Positions 5,377 to 8,623 of a DNA stretch of 8,623 nucleotides are shown piece by piece. Position 1 is the first letter of the stretch. Each line of letters opens with the position of its first letter. A model generated the notes under the pieces. That model was given only the letters and a program-made list of their open reading frames with translations, was not told where the DNA came from and did not search any database. This DNA comes from an uncultured Akkermansia sp. Lineage in GTDB: Bacteria; Verrucomicrobiota; Verrucomicrobiia; Verrucomicrobiales; Akkermansiaceae. A program made the translations under genes and the position numbers. The stretch is from positions 1-8,623 of the forward strand of contig CAAFXA010000105.1 of NCBI GenBank assembly GCA_900766865.1, read 5' to 3'.

Positions 5377-6008
5377 AAAAACTCCTCCCCCTTCTTTCCC
5401 TGTTGCCCTTGCTGACCGGCTGCTTTGCTACCTGCAATCTGGGCGATACTCTCGACAGCATTGGCAAAGCAGTGCCAACCGCTGTACATAAATACGGAAC
5501 ACAGAAAGTCTATGAACTGGATGGCACCCTCTACATGGAAGCAGAACTAGCCTACAAGCGAATAGAGCGCGGCGTTCTCCACTGGGGTATCGGCCACGCC
5601 TACAGCGGCAAGGGATATTACGACAAGCCGGAGCCCGGCCTGAATGCGCCGCCACCTCAGCAGGTTCTTATCTGTATGGATGCCGCAAAGCCAACTGTCG
5701 TTTACCCAAAAGACTTTGACTACAAACGAGCCCGAGCCATGAGCACCGATGAATTGGATAAAAAGGATTTCACCTTTCGGCTCACCGAAGAGTTACGCAA
5801 CGACTGGCGCCCCCTGAGTGCCACGCTGACGGGTACCACAGAAGAACTGAACTGCCTGCCCGAACTGCGCAGCCGCGGTAACAGGATGAGGACTCCGCTC
5901 GTTGTGCTTCTTTCTTACGGCATTGATGTTCCCCTCTCCGTGATAGGCAGTCTGCCGTTTGCCGCAGTCGGCATTGTCGTGCTGCCCTTTGTACTTTTTC
6001 TCGAGTAA
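5373..6008 (+). CDS. Lipoprotein paralogue 2 of a three-gene array
   Basis: The product has 211 residues from the ATG at 5373, which overlaps the previous stop and directly precedes a clean lipoprotein signal (MKKLLPLLSLLPLLTGC, lipid on C17). A TTG start at 5352 would add seven polar residues before the signal and is rejected. Family blocks are CNLGDTLDSIGKAVPT (21-36), YELDGTLYMEAELAY (47-61), KDFDYKRAR (113-121), FRLTEE, LSATL (148-152), LPELRSRGNRMRTPL (162-176) and SYGIDVPL (181-188). It closes with a very hydrophobic tail (190-210) that is probably membrane-inserted. The proline-rich NAPPPQQ at 91-97 lies in the least conserved part, between the two halves. No enzymatic signature is visible. 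It probably shares a transcript with both neighbours; the third gene starts 14 bases later. Confidence 0.83.
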   Translation: MKKLLPLLSLLPLLTGCFATCNLGDTLDSIGKAVPTAVHKYGTQKVYELDGTLYMEAELAYKRIERGVLHWGIGHAYSGKGYYDKPEPGLNAPPPQQVLICMDAAKPTVVYPKDFDYKRARAMSTDELDKKDFTFRLTEELRNDWRPLSATLTGTTEELNCLPELRSRGNRMRTPLVVLLSYGIDVPLSVIGSLPFAAVGIVVLPFVLFLE

Positions 6009-6022
6009 TTTCCCCACACACA

Positions 6023-6679
6023 ATGAAATCGATTCTCCCACTTTTAGCCCTACCGGCCCTACTGCTCTCCAGCTGTGTCTCCAGCAACATCGGTGCAAAA
6101 CTGGATAGCATCGGCAAAGCCGTACCCACCATTCACAGCGACACCTACACCGGGCTCTACCAACTCAACGGCAATTATTACATGGAATGTGAGGTGCGCT
6201 ATATGCGCTATGCGCCCAACTTCATGGACTGGTATCCGGACCCTGTACACTGGGGCATGCGCACAACGTACGAGGAAGCCCCGCCCTATCTCAACATCCC
6301 TGCACCGGAGCGCTGCCTGGTAAAACTGGGAGAACAAGCCCCCGAGCTGGTAAAAGCCGCCGATTTCGACTTCCGGAAAGCCCGCCGAATCCAACCCGAC
6401 GCGCTCCCGAAAGGCTTACGGTACCGAATCCCCAATTCCCTCACCACCGGCTGGCATTTCTGGAGTGCCGATCTGCTCAAAGACAAGGGTGAGCCCAGAG
6501 AACTCTCTATCCTGCCGGAGCAGCGCACCATCGGAAACCACCTGCGCAAACCACTCGTGGCCGCCATCTCCTGGGGCGTAGATGTCCCCCTCAGCATCGC
6601 CACCTCCGCAGTGACAGCCACCATAGGCGCCACCACCTTTTTTATCGCCGTTGTCATCTGCGGCGAGCCGTTTCATTGA
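6023..6679 (+). CDS. Lipoprotein paralogue 3 of a three-gene array
   Basis: The 218-residue product begins with a clean lipoprotein signal (ALLLSSC, lipid on C18). It repeats the family blocks: SNIGAKLDSIGKAVPT (21-36), YQLNGNYYMECEVRY (46-60), ADFDFRKAR (113-121), WSADL (147-151), LPEQRTIGNHLRKPL (164-178) and AAISWGVDVPL (180-190). The second-position cysteine of paralogues 1 and 2 (CNLG) is a serine here, so that residue is not essential to the family. The C-terminal third is hydrophobic (about 188-212) and could span the membrane. The middle (residues 63-100) differs most among the three and is where distinct ligand or partner binding would be expected. There is no Shine-Dalgarno (TTTCCCCACACACA before the start). 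It is the last gene of the operon and faces the minus-strand membrane-protein genes. Confidence 0.83.
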   Translation: MKSILPLLALPALLLSSCVSSNIGAKLDSIGKAVPTIHSDTYTGLYQLNGNYYMECEVRYMRYAPNFMDWYPDPVHWGMRTTYEEAPPYLNIPAPERCLVKLGEQAPELVKAADFDFRKARRIQPDALPKGLRYRIPNSLTTGWHFWSADLLKDKGEPRELSILPEQRTIGNHLRKPLVAAISWGVDVPLSIATSAVTATIGATTFFIAVVICGEPFH

Positions 6680-6694
6680 TTATTGACAATCAAT
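6675..6694. terminator. Weak AT-rich inverted repeat in convergent gap
   Basis: ATTGATT (6675-6681) and AATCAAT (6688-6694) form a 7-bp stem with a six-base loop overlapping the stop codon of the third lipoprotein. There is no GC-rich stem and no T-tract, so it is a poor intrinsic terminator. Nothing better is seen in the 72 bases between the convergent genes, so read-through or factor-dependent termination is possible. Confidence 0.3.
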
Positions 6695-6751
6695 CACCAT
6701 CCGCATTTTCCAGTGTACATTCTGTTATTCCGCGATAAAAACGGGCAAGCT

Positions 6752-7552
6752 TCACCCAGCATTGCGGCTTCTGTAGCGAATGTAATGCCAGAACACCACC
6801 GCCAGCACCAGGGAGAAAGCAGCGGCCGCCACCCGAACGGATAAAAGCTCCAGGCCGGCAATCATTCTCCATTCCAGGAAATAGGCAAAAGCAGCAGCTA
6901 CCAGCCCGGGCAGCAAGAGCCACAGGAACGCGCGAAAACACACTCGTTGCCAGCGCCCGGTCGGCAAAAGCTCCGCAAGAACCCATAATATGGGTATAAA
7001 CAGTCCTATATGCAACGACACAAGTATAAGATACTCCCACCACAAAAAATCATCCCGGCATATTGCCACGGCAACTCCGGCTAACGCCTGCAAAACAAAG
7101 AGCCCAAACCCAGCCACCAGAGCCAGCAGCACGCGCCCTGCTCTGAGAAGCCCGGCGCGCTCTGCCGGAGTGGCCACTCGGAGGGAACGGCGCAGGTTCG
7201 GCAATAATCCGGCCAACAGAAAACCGGCAACACTCCCCCACAAGAAGACAGCGCGCAGTGCCTCCCACGGAATCTCTTCCACCAAGCCACAATCACCACA
7301 GGCCACGGCAAATATGCCCAACGCTGCCAGCAAGCCCAGCCCGGTTCCCAATCGGGTACTCCACACAGCACGCCGGGAAATGAGCCACGGCATCACAAGC
7401 CCGGCCCCGGCGGCGGTCAGATAGCACCACATACGAGCCCACACTTCATCCGGGCTGTAGGGACCGTCCTGCCACATGGCACACACGGCCAGGCAAACAA
7501 ACAGGCAGCACAAAAGCGCACCTACACTCCAAAGTTTACATTCTCTGCTCAT
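6752..7552 (-). CDS. Eight-helix membrane protein, unknown function
   Basis: This 266-residue protein is almost wholly hydrophobic. I place membrane segments near residues 8-27, 41-59, 69-86, 100-119, 139-165, 172-196, 206-226 and 237-257. I recognise no transporter or enzyme motif. Its first half is clearly related to the upstream 132-residue protein: both have MWCYL (41-45 here), MPWLIS (54-59) and LWGSV followed by FLLA (104-114), at similar spacing. The second half may repeat the pattern (WWEYL at 171-175, then GLFIP at 183-187), which would make the protein a doubled four-helix unit. The start codon overlaps the previous stop as ATGA (7549-7552), so the two are translationally coupled and probably made in matched amounts, perhaps as a complex. 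Possible alternatives are a small-solute transporter or an assembly factor; nothing in the sequence decides. Confidence 0.75.
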   Translation of the reverse strand: MSRECKLWSVGALLCCLFVCLAVCAMWQDGPYSPDEVWARMWCYLTAAGAGLVMPWLISRRAVWSTRLGTGLGLLAALGIFAVACGDCGLVEEIPWEALRAVFLWGSVAGFLLAGLLPNLRRSLRVATPAERAGLLRAGRVLLALVAGFGLFVLQALAGVAVAICRDDFLWWEYLILVSLHIGLFIPILWVLAELLPTGRWQRVCFRAFLWLLLPGLVAAAFAYFLEWRMIAGLELLSVRVAAAAFSLVLAVVFWHYIRYRSRNAG

Positions 7553-7947
7553 ACTCTTTGCTTACTACGGATACAAGACACTGCTGTAGCGAGCAAAAAA
7601 GCTACCACACTTCCCCACAACACCAGGAAACACAATATGGAGCCAATCCAGCCGTCCATCGGTAATTGCATATCGTATCGCCCCAATGATTCAGACAACA
7701 CAAGCAGCAGCGCAACCACAGACACGCTGCCCGGTACAACTGCCCATCGATTCCGGCATGAGATAAGCCATGGCATCAACAGAGCACCCAATACGGCAAC
7801 AAGATAGCACCACATCTGACACCACACATTAAAGCTCCCGGAAAAACAAGCCACGATAAAGCTATTCAGGGCAAACACCAGAAGCAGGAACCCCCATATT
7901 CCTCCGGCTCCCCATACCAGCAGCAATCTCATTGCTCGCGCACTCAT
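7549..7947 (-). CDS. Four-helix membrane protein, paralogue of the next gene
   Basis: The 132-residue product has four likely membrane segments (about 8-33, 44-63, 70-86 and 102-123) and no recognised domain. MWCYL (45-49), MPWLIS (58-63) and LWGSVVAFLLA (110-120) match the first half of the following gene, so the pair arose by duplication. The start at 7947 is used here; an internal ATG at 7932 (Met6) is also possible, and neither has a Shine-Dalgarno. The gene begins 39 bases after the release-factor-like gene ends, with a GC-rich hairpin between them, and I see no convincing promoter in that gap. Transcription may therefore continue from upstream. Cysteines are frequent (C34, C43, C47, C64, C106, C125), but no paired metal-binding motif stands out. 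Confidence 0.72.
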   Translation of the reverse strand: MSARAMRLLLVWGAGGIWGFLLLVFALNSFIVACFSGSFNVWCQMWCYLVAVLGALLMPWLISCRNRWAVVPGSVSVVALLLVLSESLGRYDMQLPMDGWIGSILCFLVLWGSVVAFLLATAVSCIRSKQRV

Positions 7948-7964
7948 ATTAAGTTAGAGTCACT

Positions 7965-7980
7965 AACGCGCCACCGCGTT
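7965..7980 (-). promoter_or_regulatory. GC-rich intergenic hairpin without T-tract
   Basis: AACGCG (7965-7970) and CGCGTT (7975-7980) form a perfect 6-bp stem with a four-base loop in the gap between the release-factor-like gene and the membrane-protein pair. On the minus strand it is followed by AGTGACTC rather than T residues, so it is not a classic terminator. A second, weaker repeat, GTTAG/CTAAC (7953-7957 and 7963-7967), overlaps it and could form an alternative fold. It may act as a processing or stability element. Confidence 0.35.
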
Positions 7981-7986
7981 CAATTT

Positions 7987-8340
7987 TCACACATTCTTGC
8001 GCTGCACGATGCTGATATTCTTTTGCAGACTGCCACGTTTGCGGGCACGGATGGCTTCCATTTGCTTCGGGCTGGGAGCGCCGTTAAGCCGATGGTCCAG
8101 CTCATCGCAGAGAGCCCGGCGGGCAAGGAAGCGGTTAATCTCCCGCTCCCTCTCTCGGTGGCATTTAATCACAATTCCCGTGGGGCGATGAATCAGACAT
8201 ACCGCATTGTTCGTTTTGTTGACTTTCTGGCCGCCCTTGCCACTGCCTCGCACAAAGGTCTCCTCCAAATCGCGCTCGTGGATTTCCAGCGCTTTCATGC
8301 GCTCCACAAGTTCCAGCCGCTTCTGCTGAGATACCGCCAT
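7987..8340 (-). CDS. Release-factor-like GGQ protein, MTRFR/C12orf65-type ribosome rescue
   Basis: The 117-residue protein holds the peptidyl-tRNA hydrolysis domain of class I release factors and nothing of their stop-codon-reading domains. The catalytic loop GSGKGGQKVNKTNN spans 32-45, with GGQ at 36-38, followed by VCLIHRPTGIVIKCHRER and a basic helix. The context around the loop (FVRGSG-GGQ-NKT, HRPTGIVIKCH, NRFLARRAL, NG) resembles, from memory, human MTRFR (C12orf65) more than ArfB or RF1/RF2. MTRFR releases peptides from stalled or split large ribosomal subunits, so a cytoplasmic rescue role is expected here. The C-terminal basic tail (about 96-117) is short. The start is well supported by AAAGGAG (8354-8348), seven bases before the ATG. 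It sits 16 bases after an intrinsic terminator. Rescue activity is inferred from family; codon-independent action follows from the missing domains. Confidence 0.9.
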   Translation of the reverse strand: MAVSQQKRLELVERMKALEIHERDLEETFVRGSGKGGQKVNKTNNAVCLIHRPTGIVIKCHREREREINRFLARRALCDELDHRLNGAPSPKQMEAIRARKRGSLQKNISIVQRKNV

Positions 8341-8347
8341 GATGTTT

Positions 8348-8354
8348 CTCCTTT
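8348..8354 (-). promoter_or_regulatory. Strong Shine-Dalgarno of the release-factor-like gene
   Basis: AAAGGAG ends seven bases before the ATG at 8340. It is the only well-matched and well-spaced ribosome binding site in the window; most other starts here lack any purine-rich GGAG-type element. It also decides the start codon of this gene. Confidence 0.8.
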
Positions 8355-8357
8355 AGC

Positions 8358-8394
8358 AAAAAGAGCCGCGCTCTGCGGGACAAAGCGCGGCTCT
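8358..8394 (-). terminator. Intrinsic terminator after the saccharopine dehydrogenase-family gene
   Basis: Read on the minus strand, AGAGCCGCGCT (8394-8384) and AGCGCGGCTCT (8372-8362) form a perfect 11-bp stem with an 11-base loop, and TTTTT (8362-8358) follows. It lies 24 bases past the stop codon of the enzyme. The T-tract ends three bases before the Shine-Dalgarno of the next gene, leaving no room for a separate promoter, so that gene may depend on read-through or on a promoter inside the enzyme gene. Confidence 0.92.
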
Positions 8395-8418
8395 CTGATA
8401 TAAAATCGTATACGTTGA

Positions 8419-8623
8419 TTACTCCGTCACACGCAGAGCCTTAGCCTGCTCTTCGGTAAGCTCGATGCACTGCCAGGGCAGGCCGTACTTGTTGAGAGCA
8501 TCCATGAAGGGATCCGGGTCGTTCTGTTCCATATTGAACACGCCTTCCCCGCTCCAGGTGCCGGTCATAATCATGCGGCCACCAATAGCAGCCGGCACAC
8601 CGGTGGTGTAGGAAATGGCCTGA
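8419..8623 (-). CDS. Saccharopine dehydrogenase-family enzyme, C-terminal end (partial)
   Basis: Only the last 67 residues are in the window; the gene continues beyond its right edge. The fragment begins QAISYTTGVPAAIGG, then has GEGVFNMEQNDPDPFMDAL and NKYGLPW, and ends at a TAA at 8421-8419. The NMEQ-DPDPFM-LNK-GLPW pattern is what I remember from the C-terminal domain of bacterial saccharopine dehydrogenase-like oxidoreductases, NAD(P)-dependent enzymes acting on lysine-related or polyamine substrates. Carboxynorspermidine synthase belongs to the same superfamily, and the fragment cannot separate the two. SYTTGVPAAIG fits the substrate-binding region that precedes the C-terminus. A strong terminator follows the gene. 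Confidence 0.8.
   Translation of the reverse strand, partial: QAISYTTGVPAAIGGRMIMTGTWSGEGVFNMEQNDPDPFMDALNKYGLPWQCIELTEEQAKALRVTE

Overview
The window looks like chromosomal DNA from a member of the Verrucomicrobiota or a close PVC-group relative. The best taxonomic clue is a 51-residue basic protein at 1212-1367. It matches my memory of the small basic protein family confined to Chlamydiae and Verrucomicrobia, with the core LKRFERV, WKEG and GLPKTK. An Akkermansia-like bacterium is a reasonable guess, but the window cannot prove the genus. Base composition is moderately GC-rich in genes and AT-rich at promoters. I see no insertion sequence, phage gene, tRNA, rRNA or CRISPR array.

Plus-strand part 1 (1-1459). 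After about 320 bases without a supported gene come two small exported proteins of unknown function, at 322-777 and 810-1040. The first is an Ala/Lys-rich helical protein. The second is a strongly basic Pro-rich peptide built of NPxPxLx heptads. They lie 32 bases apart with no terminator between, behind a strong 5' stem-loop. Next is the small basic protein, with the best sigma70-type promoter of the window (TTGCCA, 17 bases, TATAAG), upstream A-tracts and its own terminator.

Plus-strand part 2 (1510-4543). An RsuA/Rlu-family rRNA pseudouridine synthase carries an acidic linker and a long Arg/Gly/Phe tail made of seven exact-length 54-bp repeats, then a terminator. It is followed by a single-gene unit encoding an exported Sel1-repeat protein with a C-terminal membrane anchor, then another terminator.

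Plus-strand part 3 (4711-6679). Three tandem paralogous lipoproteins form a tight operon (ATGA overlap, then a 14-base gap). Their predicted promoter lies almost on top of the first start codon and contains a perfect inverted repeat between its -35 and -10 boxes. I do not recognise this family. It is the strongest candidate here for something undescribed.

Minus-strand part (6752-8623), convergent with the lipoproteins. In transcription order: the C-terminal end of a saccharopine dehydrogenase-family enzyme, a strong terminator, a short GGQ release-factor-like protein resembling the ribosome-rescue factor MTRFR (C12orf65), then two related multi-pass membrane proteins joined by an ATGA overlap. 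The terminator T-tract ends three bases before the Shine-Dalgarno of the release-factor-like gene. That gene is also the only one in the window with a clear, well-spaced Shine-Dalgarno sequence.
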